A DNA stretch of 64,000 bases from Curtobacterium herbarum (GTDB lineage: Bacteria; Actinomycetota; Actinomycetes; Actinomycetales; Microbacteriaceae). Below are positions 1 to 8,096 of the stretch, piece by piece. The notes below the pieces were generated by a model. It was not told the origin of the DNA. It was given only the letters and a program-made list of their open reading frames with translations, and ran no database searches. The translations under genes were made by a program, and so were the position numbers. How positions within the stretch are numbered: position 1 is the stretch's first letter; every line of letters starts with the position of its first letter. The stretch spans positions 1,302,001 through 1,366,000 of the forward strand of contig NZ_JAFBBT010000001.1 of NCBI RefSeq assembly GCF_016907335.1, in the 5' to 3' direction.

Positions 1-1137
1 GTCCCGCAGGCCGAACTCTGGCTCGGCGCCCACCCCGGCAGCCCGAGCGTCGTGGTCAACCCCGCCATGGTCGGCGGCGCGGACACCCTGCTCGACTGGA
101 TCGCCGCCGAACCGCAGACCGCCCTCGGCGACGACCGCACCGGTCTGCCCTTCCTGCTCAAGGTCCTCGCCGCCGCCGCCCCGCTCTCGCTGCAGGCGCA
201 CCCGACGCCCGAGCAGGCGCGCGAGGGCTTCGACCGCGAGGAAGCCGCGGGCGTCCCGATCGACGACCCGGCCCGCAACTACAAGGACCCGTTCCCGAAG
301 CCCGAGCTCGTCGTCGCACTGAGCGACCGCTTCGAGGCGCTCAGTGGCTTCCGCCCGGTCGCCGACGCGCTCGCCGAGGTCGAGGCGCTCGACGCCGGGT
401 CCGGGCGGCTGGGCCCGCTCGTCGTGCACCTGCAGCAGGGGCTCGAGGACACCGTGCGCTGGCTCGAGGAGACCGACGACTCCGCCGGGGCCGTGATCGG
501 CGCGGTCGGACACCTGGCAGCGGAGGCGGTGGCCGCCGCCGACGTCGCCGGGACCACCGTCTCGCCGAACACCGCGACTGCCGCCGACCTCGCCCGGGCC
601 TACCCGGACGACCCGGGCGTCGTCGTCTCGCTCCTCATGCACCGCGTGACGCTGACCCGCGGCGAGGCCATGTACCTGCCGGCGGGGAACATCCACGCGT
701 ACCTCGACGGCCTGGGCATCGAGCTGATGGCCCCGTCGGACAACGTGCTCCGCGGCGGCCTGACCCCGAAGCACGTCGACGTGCCCGAGCTCCTGCGCGT
801 CCTCGACTTCACGGCGTACCCGGCGCCGCTGCTCGAGCCGGAGCACCTCAGCCCGGTCGTCGACCGCTTCGCCCCCGAGGGCGTCGGCTTCGCCCTGGTG
901 CGGGTCACGAGCGACGGTCGTCCGGTCGGGCTCACGACCGGTGGCACGGCACCGCTGACGGGGCCGTCGATCGCGATCTGCACCGAGGGGGTCGTCACGC
1001 TCGTCGGGGCGCACTCGGCGACGCTGCTCCGCCAGGGGGAGTCCTGCTACGTCACCCCGGACGAGGGCGACGTGTCGGTCGAGGCGGACGCCGGCAGCGG
1101 CCGCACCGCGACGGTCTTCATCGCCACCGGCGCGTAG
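1..1137 (+). CDS. manA: Mannose-6-phosphate isomerase, class I (5' end outside window)
   Basis: Interconverts mannose-6-phosphate and fructose-6-phosphate in the cytosol, feeding GDP-mannose and glycan synthesis. The frame is open from base 1 (VPQAELWLGAHPGSPS, a typical type I PMI segment), so the gene starts upstream of the window and the in-frame GTG at 52 is not the real start. Zinc-ligand motifs are visible: LQAHP (about 190-204), KPEL (about 298-309) and GNIHAYLDGLGIELM (about 688-732). The active-site Arg segment NVLRGGLTPKHVDV follows. Type I PMIs are about 390-410 residues; 378 are present here, so only a short N-terminus is missing. The neighbours galE, whiB2 and the glycosyltransferase suit a cell-envelope sugar locus. 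Confidence 0.95.
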   Translation, partial: VPQAELWLGAHPGSPSVVVNPAMVGGADTLLDWIAAEPQTALGDDRTGLPFLLKVLAAAAPLSLQAHPTPEQAREGFDREEAAGVPIDDPARNYKDPFPKPELVVALSDRFEALSGFRPVADALAEVEALDAGSGRLGPLVVHLQQGLEDTVRWLEETDDSAGAVIGAVGHLAAEAVAAADVAGTTVSPNTATAADLARAYPDDPGVVVSLLMHRVTLTRGEAMYLPAGNIHAYLDGLGIELMAPSDNVLRGGLTPKHVDVPELLRVLDFTAYPAPLLEPEHLSPVVDRFAPEGVGFALVRVTSDGRPVGLTTGGTAPLTGPSIAICTEGVVTLVGAHSATLLRQGESCYVTPDEGDVSVEADAGSGRTATVFIATGA

Positions 1138-1209
1138 GCCGGCGCTCCCGGGCGGACCAGCCGGTCCGCCCGCGGGGGCCGGCACTCCCGGGCGGACCAG
1201 CCGGTCCGC
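1138..1209. repeat. Two 32-bp direct repeats, each with a small hairpin
   Basis: Two nearly identical 32-bp copies (1138-1169 and 1178-1209, one mismatch) lie 40 bp apart between manA and galE. Each contains GCGGACC-AGCC-GGTCCGC, a 7-bp stem with a 4-nt loop. They may act as a transcription terminator for manA. The second copy ends just before the galE -10 box. Confidence 0.7.
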
Positions 1210-1215
1210 TAGCGT
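1210..1215 (+). promoter_or_regulatory. Candidate -10 box (TAGCGT) for leaderless galE
   Basis: TAGCGT ends 6 nt before the galE ATG and no Shine-Dalgarno lies between. This spacing puts the transcription start at or next to the A of ATG. No clear -35 is visible, which is common in actinobacterial promoters. Confidence 0.55.
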
Positions 1216-1221
1216 GGCGGC

Positions 1222-2184
1222 ATGAGTTGGTTGGTCACCGGCGGTGCCGGGTACATCGGGTCCCACGTAGTCCGAGCGCTCGTCGCGGCGGGCCTCGACA
1301 CGGTCGCGCTCGACGACCTCTCGAGCGGCTTCCGCGCGTTCGTGCCGGAGAGCGTGCCGTTCGTCGAGGGCACGATCCTGGACGGCGAGCTCCTCGCCCG
1401 CACGCTCCGCGAGCACGAGGTCACCGGTGTCGTGCACGTCGCGGGCTTCAAGTACGCGGGGGTCTCGGTGGAGCGGCCGCTGCACACCTACGAGCAGAAC
1501 GTGACCGGCATGGCGACCCTGCTCCGTGCCTCCGCGGACGCCGGGGTCGACAAGGTCGTGTTCTCCTCGAGCGCCGCGGTCTACGGCACGCCGGACGTCG
1601 ACGTGGTCGTCGAGGAGACCCCGAAGGCCCCCGAGTCCCCGTACGGCGAGTCGAAGCTCGTCGGCGAGTGGCTGCTCCGCGACATGGAGGTCGCCGCAGG
1701 CTTCACCACCACCTCGCTGCGCTACTTCAACGTCGTCGGGTCGGGGGAGCCGGACCTGTACGACGCCAGCCCGCACAACCTCTTCCCGCTCGTCTTCGAC
1801 GCCCTGCTGGCCGGTCGGACGCCGCGGATCAACGGCGACGACTACGCCACGCCGGACGGCACGTGCGTCCGTGACTACGTGCACGTCGCCGACCTGGCGC
1901 ACTCGCACGCGGTCGCCGCTCGCAAGCTCGAAGCGGGGGAGCCGCTGCAGCGCGCGTACAACCTCGGCAGCGGGGACGGCGTGAGCGTCCGCCAGATCAT
2001 GGACGCGATGGCCCGGGGGACCGGCATCGACTTCCGCCCAGAGGTCGCCCCGCGTCGCGCCGGCGACCCGGCCCGCATCGTCGCCACCGGCGAGGCCGCC
2101 GCGCGGGACCTCGAGTGGGCGATGCGGCACACGCTCGACGACATGGTGACGAGCGCCTGGGAGGCCCGGCAGCGCGCCGCGTAG
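1222..2184 (+). CDS. galE: UDP-glucose 4-epimerase
   Basis: Extended short-chain dehydrogenase that interconverts UDP-glucose and UDP-galactose using tightly bound NAD; cytosolic. The NAD-binding GGAGYIG lies at residues 7-13. SSSAAVYG near residue 113 and YGESK, with catalytic Y141 and K145, complete the active site. The C-terminal YNLGSGDGVSVRQI segment is typical of GalE. At 320 residues it is slightly shorter than E. coli GalE (338). The ATG at 1222 has no Shine-Dalgarno but a TANNNT box 6 nt upstream, so it is probably leaderless. Standing next to manA, it likely supplies nucleotide sugars for envelope polysaccharide. Activity on UDP-GlcNAc or a related sugar cannot be excluded. Confidence 0.93.
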   Translation: MSWLVTGGAGYIGSHVVRALVAAGLDTVALDDLSSGFRAFVPESVPFVEGTILDGELLARTLREHEVTGVVHVAGFKYAGVSVERPLHTYEQNVTGMATLLRASADAGVDKVVFSSSAAVYGTPDVDVVVEETPKAPESPYGESKLVGEWLLRDMEVAAGFTTTSLRYFNVVGSGEPDLYDASPHNLFPLVFDALLAGRTPRINGDDYATPDGTCVRDYVHVADLAHSHAVAARKLEAGEPLQRAYNLGSGDGVSVRQIMDAMARGTGIDFRPEVAPRRAGDPARIVATGEAAARDLEWAMRHTLDDMVTSAWEARQRAA

Positions 2185-2326
2185 ACACCGCACGACCGCC
2201 ACGCCCCGCCTCCACCCCGCCACGCGGGGCGTGCGTGTCCCCCGAAAGGCCCGCAGACGCGCCGCGACACGCCCGAATGGGGGACATGCCACGGCAGAAG
2301 CCGGAGCGGCTTCTATGATCCGCGAC

Positions 2327-2359
2327 TTGACTCCGGGGAATCACACCGATGTAATTACA
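2327..2359 (+). promoter_or_regulatory. Candidate whiB2 promoter with TGTAATTACA palindrome
   Basis: TTGACT (2327-2332) is followed after 17 nt by TGTAAT (2350-2355), which lies inside the perfect 10-bp palindrome TGTAATTACA (2350-2359). AT-rich palindromes are rare in this genome, and overlap with the -10 suggests an operator. The predicted leader is about 50 nt. The assignment rests on pattern only. Confidence 0.5.
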
Positions 2360-2411
2360 CCGACGACACCGTCGTCAGGGACCCGAACCGAGACGTCAAG
2401 GGGTGATCAGG

Positions 2412-2735
2412 GTGAGCGCATCCGACTTCGAAGCCGGAGTGCCGGACGACTGGCACGTCGATCCCGTCGCCCTCGGCGTCCCGGGGGTCCGTCGGCCGTC
2501 CGAGGCAGACGAGGAGAACCCGCTCTCGTGGCAGGTCGACTCGCTCTGCGCGCAGACCGACCCCGAGGCCTTCTTCCCTGAGAAGGGTGGCTCCACCCGC
2601 GAGGCGAAGAAGATCTGCACCTCGTGCGAGGTCCGGTCGCAGTGCCTCGAGTACGCACTCGAGAACGACGAGCGCTTCGGCATCTGGGGCGGCCTCTCCG
2701 AGCGCGAACGTCGCAAGCTCCGCAAACGCGCCTGA
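2412..2735 (+). CDS. whiB2: WhiB-family iron-sulfur regulator, WhiB2/WhmD type
   Basis: Small cytoplasmic regulator expected to bind a [4Fe-4S] cluster. The four cluster cysteines are C46, C69, C72 and C78 (C-x22-C-x2-C-x5-C). GIWGG (90-94) is the family turn motif, followed by a basic C-terminus ending RRKLRKRA. A roughly 40-residue N-terminal extension and the place beside manA and a membrane glycosyltransferase match the WhiB2/WhmD branch, which is linked to septation and division in other actinobacteria. The GTG at 2412 is chosen because AAGGGG lies about 8 nt upstream; GTG 2403 would add three residues but overlaps that site. Confidence 0.88.
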   Translation: MSASDFEAGVPDDWHVDPVALGVPGVRRPSEADEENPLSWQVDSLCAQTDPEAFFPEKGGSTREAKKICTSCEVRSQCLEYALENDERFGIWGGLSERERRKLRKRA

Positions 2736-2810
2736 CGTTCCCACAGGTTCACGCCGCGCCGCCGTCGGCGGCCGGCACCGCGCCTCCCGGCCCGTAGAGT
2801 CGCTCCCGTC

Positions 2811-5663
2811 ATGCAGCCCAGTGCCTCCACGCCCCGCGTCACCGCGATCCTCGTCGCAGCCAACGGGTCGGACCATCTCGACCGCACCCTGAACGCCCTG
2901 GCGGCACAGACCCGCCCGCCGGAGGGACTCGTGGTGGTCGACGTCGGCTCGACCGACGGGTCCACCTCCGAGCTCTCCTTCGGCGGCAGCGCCCAGCTCT
3001 CCCGCATCGCGGCCGGCCGGTCCTTCGGCGAGGCCGTCCGACACGGCGAGCAGGTCGCACCCCGCGCCGACGCCGAGGACGGCACCGACGAGTGGCTGTG
3101 GCTCATCGGCCACGACAACAGCCCGACGCCCGGCACCCTCGCCGCGCTCCTCGGCGCCGTCGAGATCGCCCCCTCCGTCGCCATCGCCGGCCCGAAGCTC
3201 GTCAACGTCGACGACCCGGCCCGGATCGCCGCCTTCGGCGAGAGCATGACGCGGATGGGCCGCTCGGTCACGCTCGTGCAGGACGAGCTCGACCAGGGCC
3301 AGCACGACCGGCACACCGACGTGCTCGGCGTCTCCGCCGGCGGCATGCTCGTCCGCCGGTCCGTGTGGAACCACCTCGGCGGCTTCGACCCGGCACTGCC
3401 GGACGTCGACGCGGCACTCGACTTCTCGGTCCGCGCCCGCCTGGCCGGACACCGCGTCGCCGTCGTCCCGGAGGCCCGGGCCACCAGCGCCGGACCGATC
3501 GAGGAGTTCGGCCGCGCGAAGGTGTCCGAGCGTCGCCGCGTGCGGATGCACCGACAGGCGCAGCTGCACCGCCGCCTGACCTACTCGTCCGCCGGCGTCC
3601 TCTGGATCCACTGGCTGACCCTCGTGCCGTTCGCCCTCGGCCGCGCGATCGGGCACCTCGTCGCGAAGCACCCGGCCGCGGTCGGCGGCGAGCTCGCCGC
3701 GGCGTTCGCGGTCGCCTTCGGTGGCGGCGTCGGACGTGCCCGGAAGACCCTCGCGGCGAACCGCAAGCTCGGCTGGGCCGCGATCGAACCGCTGCGGATC
3801 AGCTGGCGGCGGGTCCACGAACACCGCACGACCTCCCGCGACGTCGAACTCGCCCGGGTCGAGGACGCGCCGATCGCCCGCGCCTCGTTCCTCGCCGACG
3901 GCGGCATCTGGGTGGTCCTCGCCGCAGCCGTGCTCAGCGTCGTCACGCTCTTCCCGCTGCTCGGGTCACCCGCGCTCACCGGCGGGGGACTGCTGCCGCT
4001 GAGCACCGACGTCGGCGACCTCTGGCGGAACGTCGGCTACGGCTGGCACTCCCTCGGCACGGGCTTCACCGGCCCCTCGGACCCCTTCGCCGCGGTCGTC
4101 GCGGTGCTCGGCTCGATCACGTTCTGGTCGCCGTCCACCTCGGTCGTCCTGGTCATGCTGCTGTCGTTCCCGCTCGCCGCCCTCGGCGCGTGGGCCGCGG
4201 TGCGCAAGGTCACGACGCGCACCTGGGTGCCGGTCATCGGCGCCGTCCTCTACACGGTCGCACCGGCACTCGTCGGCGCCGTCACCACCGGCCACCTCGG
4301 CGCGGTGATCGCGCACGTCCTGCTGCCCTGGCTGTTCCTCACCCTGGTGGAGGCGCACCGCTCGTGGGCGTCGGCCTCCGGTGCCGCCCTGCTCTTCGCG
4401 GTCGTCGCCGCCTCGGCGCCGTCCCTCCTGCCGGTCCTGCTGATCGGCTGGCTCGTCGCCCTGGCGGTCGGCTGGCGGCACGCGCACCGACGGGTCTTCG
4501 TGCCGGTGCCGGCCGCGGTGCTCTTCGTGCCGCTCGTGCTCGCGCAGATCGCCCGGGGCAACCCGCTCGCGGTGTTCGCCGACCCGGGCGTCCCCGCGGC
4601 GACACCCGCCCCGAGCGCGCTGCAGCTGGCGATCGGGCAGCCCCTGCCGGACTGGAACGGGTGGCTGTCCGCGGTCGCCCCGCTCGGCCTCGGCGACGTG
4701 GTGCTGCCGATCGCGATGGCCGTGCTCGCCCTGCCCGTCGCCGCCAGTGCCGTCGGGGCCGTCCTCGGCCACCGCTGGTCGCTCGCCGGCACGGCACTCG
4801 TCGCCGCACTCCTCGGGTACGCGACCGCGTTCGGCGCGACCCACCTGACCGTCACCGGCGTCGGGTCCACCACCACGATCGTCTGGCCCGGCAGCGCGCT
4901 GTCGGTGTTCGCCCTCGCGGTCATCGTCGCGGCCTGCATCGGCGTCGACACCGTGCCCCGGGCCGCGCCGGTCCTCGGGCTCGTCGGCACGGTGTTCGCC
5001 GCCGTCGCGGTCGCCCCGGCCTTCGCCGCCTTCTACCTCGACCGCGCGGCCATCCAGCCGACCTCGGGCCGGGTGCTCAGCGCCTACGTCAACGCCGAGG
5101 CGCAGGCGAACCCGGACGTCGGCACACTCGTCGTCCAGCCACAGACCGACGGTTCGCTCGCCGTCGCCCTCGAGCGCGGTCAGGGCTCCACCCTCGACGA
5201 CCAGTCCACGCTCGACGCGACGGCCCTCTCGCTGAGCAGCTCGGGCAGCCGCCTGGCGACGCTCGCCGGCAACCTGGCGAGCCGCAGCGGGTACGACCCC
5301 GCCCCGGCCCTCCGTGACCTCGGCATCAGCTTCGTGCTGCTCGACGACGCCCCGGACGATGCCGAGGCCCGGGCCGTCCACGACCGTGCCGCCGGTGCGA
5401 TCGGCCAGGACGCCCGGTTCACCAGCATCGGCGAGACCACCAACGGGTCGCTGTTCCACTACGAGGGCGACGTCGACCGGACGAGCTCCGGCTCCGCGGC
5501 GACGAAGGCCACGCACGTGCTGTACCTCGTCGTCATCGGCGTGGTGTTCGGCGCTGCCGCGCTGCTCGCCGTCCCGACCGCACCGCGCCGCCGCCGTGCG
5601 ACGTCGAACGTCCTCGAGGCCGACGAACCCGCCACCACCTTCGACGAGGAGCGCGACGAATGA
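2811..5663 (+). CDS. Large membrane glycosyltransferase, family 2
   Basis: 950-residue protein with an N-terminal GT-A family 2 domain (about 6-240) joined to a multi-pass membrane region. Early motifs are VTAILVAANGS and VVVDVGSTDGS. LIGHDNSPTPGTL sits where the metal-binding acidic motif normally lies. LGGFDPALPDVDAALDFSVR is a typical acceptor-side segment. About ten hydrophobic segments fill roughly 260-740, then an extracellular stretch and a last helix near 910. It probably moves a sugar onto a lipid-linked or cell-wall acceptor at the membrane, but the substrate is not evident. TAGAGT lies 10 nt before the ATG. The stop overlaps the next start by 4 bp (ATGA), so the two genes are translationally coupled. 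Confidence 0.85.
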   Translation: MQPSASTPRVTAILVAANGSDHLDRTLNALAAQTRPPEGLVVVDVGSTDGSTSELSFGGSAQLSRIAAGRSFGEAVRHGEQVAPRADAEDGTDEWLWLIGHDNSPTPGTLAALLGAVEIAPSVAIAGPKLVNVDDPARIAAFGESMTRMGRSVTLVQDELDQGQHDRHTDVLGVSAGGMLVRRSVWNHLGGFDPALPDVDAALDFSVRARLAGHRVAVVPEARATSAGPIEEFGRAKVSERRRVRMHRQAQLHRRLTYSSAGVLWIHWLTLVPFALGRAIGHLVAKHPAAVGGELAAAFAVAFGGGVGRARKTLAANRKLGWAAIEPLRISWRRVHEHRTTSRDVELARVEDAPIARASFLADGGIWVVLAAAVLSVVTLFPLLGSPALTGGGLLPLSTDVGDLWRNVGYGWHSLGTGFTGPSDPFAAVVAVLGSITFWSPSTSVVLVMLLSFPLAALGAWAAVRKVTTRTWVPVIGAVLYTVAPALVGAVTTGHLGAVIAHVLLPWLFLTLVEAHRSWASASGAALLFAVVAASAPSLLPVLLIGWLVALAVGWRHAHRRVFVPVPAAVLFVPLVLAQIARGNPLAVFADPGVPAATPAPSALQLAIGQPLPDWNGWLSAVAPLGLGDVVLPIAMAVLALPVAASAVGAVLGHRWSLAGTALVAALLGYATAFGATHLTVTGVGSTTTIVWPGSALSVFALAVIVAACIGVDTVPRAAPVLGLVGTVFAAVAVAPAFAAFYLDRAAIQPTSGRVLSAYVNAEAQANPDVGTLVVQPQTDGSLAVALERGQGSTLDDQSTLDATALSLSSSGSRLATLAGNLASRSGYDPAPALRDLGISFVLLDDAPDDAEARAVHDRAAGAIGQDARFTSIGETTNGSLFHYEGDVDRTSSGSAATKATHVLYLVVIGVVFGAAALLAVPTAPRRRRATSNVLEADEPATTFDEERDE

Positions 5664-7057
5664 GCACGAGCACCGCGCGCCGCTGGGCCCTCCGCGGCAC
5701 CGCCACCGCCGTCGCCGTCATCGTCGCGGCGGGCACGATCGCCGCCGCGCACACGATCGGCACCACCGAGGACCCGGGGCACCCCGCCGGGCGGACCGTC
5801 ACCCCGGTGCCGGCCGCCGCCGAGCGGGTCTGCGCCGGCAGTGCGCTCCGCCTGTCCGACGACGCCGGCAACGACGCCACCCGTGCGAGCACGATCGGGT
5901 CGCCCCAGATCGCCACGGCCACCACCGGCGACCGCGTCGACCGCAGCGAGCTCGGCAGCGCGAGCACCGGCAGCAGCGCGCCGACGCTCCTCACCGCACC
6001 GGCGGGCACGACCGCGCCGCAGGTCGCGGGCAGCAGCTACCAGAGCGTGTCCGACGGCGACGTCGTCGGCGTGGGGGCAGCCTCCTGTGACGACCCGTCG
6101 CAGTCGACCTGGCTCGTCGGCGGTTCGACCGAGACGGGCCGCACCACCCTCGTCACGCTCAGCAACCCGACGGACGTCAACGCGACCGTCGACCTGACCA
6201 TCGCCGACAGCAGCGGGACCGTCAGCGCCCCGGGGACCACCGGCATCGTCGTCGCCCCGAACTCGCAGAAGGTCGTGCCGCTCTCCGGCTTCGTCACCGA
6301 CCAGGGGTCGACCGTCGTGCACGTCACCTCGTCCGGCGGCCAGATCGTCGCGCACATGCAGGAGACCGTCGTCCGGACGCTCACCCCCGGCGGCTTCGAC
6401 ATCGTCTCCGGCGGTGCATCGCCGTCCCGGACCCAGGTGATCCCGGCCGTCGTCCTCGAGGACGCCGAGGGTGCGCAGCGCGGCGAGGACACCGCCGACG
6501 CCGCCCCGGTGCTGCGCCTCTACGTCCCCGGCAGCCAGGCTGCGCGCGTCACGCTCGGCATCACCACCGCGGACGGCGGCGGCACCACCGTCGACGCCAC
6601 CGCCGAGCCGGGCGTCGTCACCGACGTGCCGCTCGACGACTTCCCGGACGGGCGCTACTCGTTCACGATCGACTCCTCGGTGCCGATCGTCGCGGGCGCG
6701 CGCACCACCACCCCGACCGACGACGGCCGCACCGACCTCGGGTGGTTCGCCTCGGCCCAGCCGCTCTCCGCCACCACGGTGACCGCGGTCGCGGCCGGCT
6801 CCGGCGCGCGCCTGAACGTCGTCAACCCGACCCGGCAGGACGCGACCGTCACGGTCCGGTCCGGTGACGACTCGCAGAAGGTGCGGGTCACCTCCGGTTC
6901 GACCGCCACGGTGAAGGTGCCGACCGCGCAGCAGCTCACCATCAGCGGTGCCGACGGCCTGGTCGCCGGTGTCAGCTACCAGGGGGACGACGGCATCGCC
7001 GGGTTCCCGGTGCGGCCGGAGACCGAGGTCTCGAGCCCGGTGCGCATCTACCCCTAG
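5660..7057 (+). CDS. DUF5719 family secreted or membrane-anchored protein
   Basis: 465 residues with a hydrophobic segment at about 9-35 after a short basic start, then an Ala/Thr/Ser/Val-rich extracytoplasmic body with repeated beta-like segments (for example TTLVTLSNPTDVNATVDLTI and LNVVNPTRQDATVTVRSG). It matches the DUF5719 protein usually found after this glycosyltransferase in Microbacteriaceae; I recognise it from family and order, and the function is unknown. The ATGA overlap with the glycosyltransferase suggests a partner role at the cell surface, perhaps as an accessory subunit. No catalytic motif is visible. Confidence 0.75.
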   Translation: MSTSTARRWALRGTATAVAVIVAAGTIAAAHTIGTTEDPGHPAGRTVTPVPAAAERVCAGSALRLSDDAGNDATRASTIGSPQIATATTGDRVDRSELGSASTGSSAPTLLTAPAGTTAPQVAGSSYQSVSDGDVVGVGAASCDDPSQSTWLVGGSTETGRTTLVTLSNPTDVNATVDLTIADSSGTVSAPGTTGIVVAPNSQKVVPLSGFVTDQGSTVVHVTSSGGQIVAHMQETVVRTLTPGGFDIVSGGASPSRTQVIPAVVLEDAEGAQRGEDTADAAPVLRLYVPGSQAARVTLGITTADGGGTTVDATAEPGVVTDVPLDDFPDGRYSFTIDSSVPIVAGARTTTPTDDGRTDLGWFASAQPLSATTVTAVAAGSGARLNVVNPTRQDATVTVRSGDDSQKVRVTSGSTATVKVPTAQQLTISGADGLVAGVSYQGDDGIAGFPVRPETEVSSPVRIYP

Positions 7058-7058
7058 A

Positions 7059-7098
7059 GGTCGTGGGCGCTCCGGTCGTGGGCGCTCCGGTCGTGGGG
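7059..7098. repeat. 15-bp tandem repeat, about 2.7 copies
   Basis: The unit GGTCGTGGGCGCTCC is repeated exactly at 7059-7073 and 7074-7088, with a partial third copy to 7098. It starts one base after the DUF5719 stop codon, between convergent genes. It is probably a slippage product and has no clear hairpin. Confidence 0.75.
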
Positions 7099-7135
7099 CG
7101 GGGCTGTCGGACCGGTCCGCTGGTCCCGCCGGACG

Positions 7136-7576
7136 TCACCAGTGGCGGTAGCGGTCCGGCGCCAGGTCCCAGGGGTCCTTGTCGATGAGTTCGGCGACGG
7201 CGCGGAACACCGCGGTCTCGACGACGATCCGACGGTCCACGTCGTCCTTCTCCGGGCTGTGGGTGACCCGCTCGACCGGGATCCGGAAGACCGTCACCCG
7301 TCGGTCGTCACGCTCGACGCGCCACCGCGGGAGTTCGTCGGGCAGGCCGGTGTCGGTCGGCATGTCGGCGACCTGGAACACGACGCCGGACAGCTCCTCG
7401 GGCCAGAGCCCGACCAGGTAGTGGGCGGTGTCGCCGACGATGCGGTCGAAGGCCTCGGCGCGGGTGATCACCGGCGCGAGTTCCGGTCCGGTGACGCTCG
7501 ACCGGTGGCCGCGGCCGTGGCGGGAGCGTCCCCGAGCACGGTCGACCGGGGTGACGATCCTGGGCTTGCGGCGCAT
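7136..7576 (-). CDS. Zincin-like metallopeptidase family protein lacking HExxH
   Basis: 146 residues with a basic start (MRRKPRIVTPVDRARGRSRH), the segment DRIVGDTAHYLVGLWPEEL, and a C-terminus ending DPWDLAPDRYRHW. This matches the small metallopeptidase-family protein that normally lies beside DUF3499 in actinobacteria. Active members carry HExxHxxG. Here the equivalent helix reads AVFRAVAELIDKDP, with no histidine pair, so peptidase activity is unlikely and a structural or binding role is more plausible. The start is leaderless-like: TACGAT on the minus strand lies 6 nt upstream of the ATG. It converges with DUF5719 and diverges from DUF3499. Confidence 0.72.
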   Translation of the reverse strand: MRRKPRIVTPVDRARGRSRHGRGHRSSVTGPELAPVITRAEAFDRIVGDTAHYLVGLWPEELSGVVFQVADMPTDTGLPDELPRWRVERDDRRVTVFRIPVERVTHSPEKDDVDRRIVVETAVFRAVAELIDKDPWDLAPDRYRHW

Positions 7577-7582
7577 CCGGCC

Positions 7583-7588
7583 ATCGTA
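7583..7588 (-). promoter_or_regulatory. Candidate -10 box (TACGAT) for the zincin-like gene
   Basis: On the minus strand TACGAT is followed by 6 nt and then ATG, with no Shine-Dalgarno, which fits a leaderless transcript. The same TACGAT box with the same spacing occurs before the gene at 38083. Confidence 0.55.
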
Positions 7589-7622
7589 CGCGGCACGACG
7601 CGCGGCGGGGCTCGGCGCCTGG

Positions 7623-7706
7623 TCTCCGGGGCCCGGCCGCAGAGCCTCCGGGGTCCGGCCGCGGAGTCCCCGGGGTCCGGCCGCGGAGCCTCCGGGGTCC
7701 GGCCGG
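7623..7706. repeat. 22-bp tandem repeat, about 3.8 copies
   Basis: Period-22 repeats built on CCGGGGTCCGGCCGCGGAG run 7623-7644, 7645-7666, 7667-7688 and a partial 7689-7706. They fill most of the divergent gap between the zincin-like gene and DUF3499. The last copy runs into the DUF3499 -10 box (TAGGGT, 7707-7712), so copy number could affect promoter context. Confidence 0.8.
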
Positions 7707-7722
7707 TAGGGTCGTCTCCGGT

Positions 7723-7950
7723 ATGGACGTACGGATCTGCAGCAAGGTCGCCTGTGGCGCGGGCGCCTCGGCGACCCTGACGTACGACTACGCCGACTCG
7801 ATGGTCGTCGTCGGACCGCTCTCCGGCCGCGTCGAACCGCACGGGTACGACCTCTGCGCCCGGCACGCGGCGACCCTGCGGGTGCCGCAGGGCTGGCGCG
7901 TGATCCGGCGGGACCCGCCGCCGCGGACGCCGGAGCGCCACCCCTCCTGA
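7723..7950 (+). CDS. DUF3499 family protein
   Basis: 75-residue protein with three cysteines in the family pattern: RICSKVACG near the start and [11 protein letters not shown] in the middle, with the conserved [14 protein letters not shown] between them. The Cys/His spacing suggests a small metal-binding fold, but function is unknown. Position beside the zincin-like gene and upstream of adenosylhomocysteinase matches other actinobacteria, where a homologue lies near whiB2 and manA. TAGGGT at 7707-7712 is 10 nt before the ATG and no Shine-Dalgarno is obvious. The C-terminus ([11 protein letters not shown]) is a short disordered tail. Confidence 0.85.
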   Translation: MDVRICSKVACGAGASATLTYDYADSMVVVGPLSGRVEPHGYDLCARHAATLRVPQGWRVIRRDPPPRTPERHPS

Positions 7951-8096
7951 GCGGCGTCGGGCGCGCTCGCTCCGCGGCACCGCCGGACGGGAGGCGCGTC
8001 CCGCTTCCTCCTGCACCGCCCGTCGTCCCCGTGGTGCTGTCCACCGACGTCACGGGACCCCCGCTCCGGTCGGCGGTGCGTGCGAGACTGATCCGC

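Noticed and set aside
7623..7706. CRISPR-like repeat array
   Set aside because: Units are directly adjacent with no unique spacers and there are no cas genes. The same holds for the 15-bp and 23-bp tandem repeats.
7951..8096. SAH riboswitch before ahcY
   Set aside because: The 146-bp gap shows no conserved SAH-riboswitch core; the probable -10 lies 7 nt before the start, leaving no 5' UTR for one.
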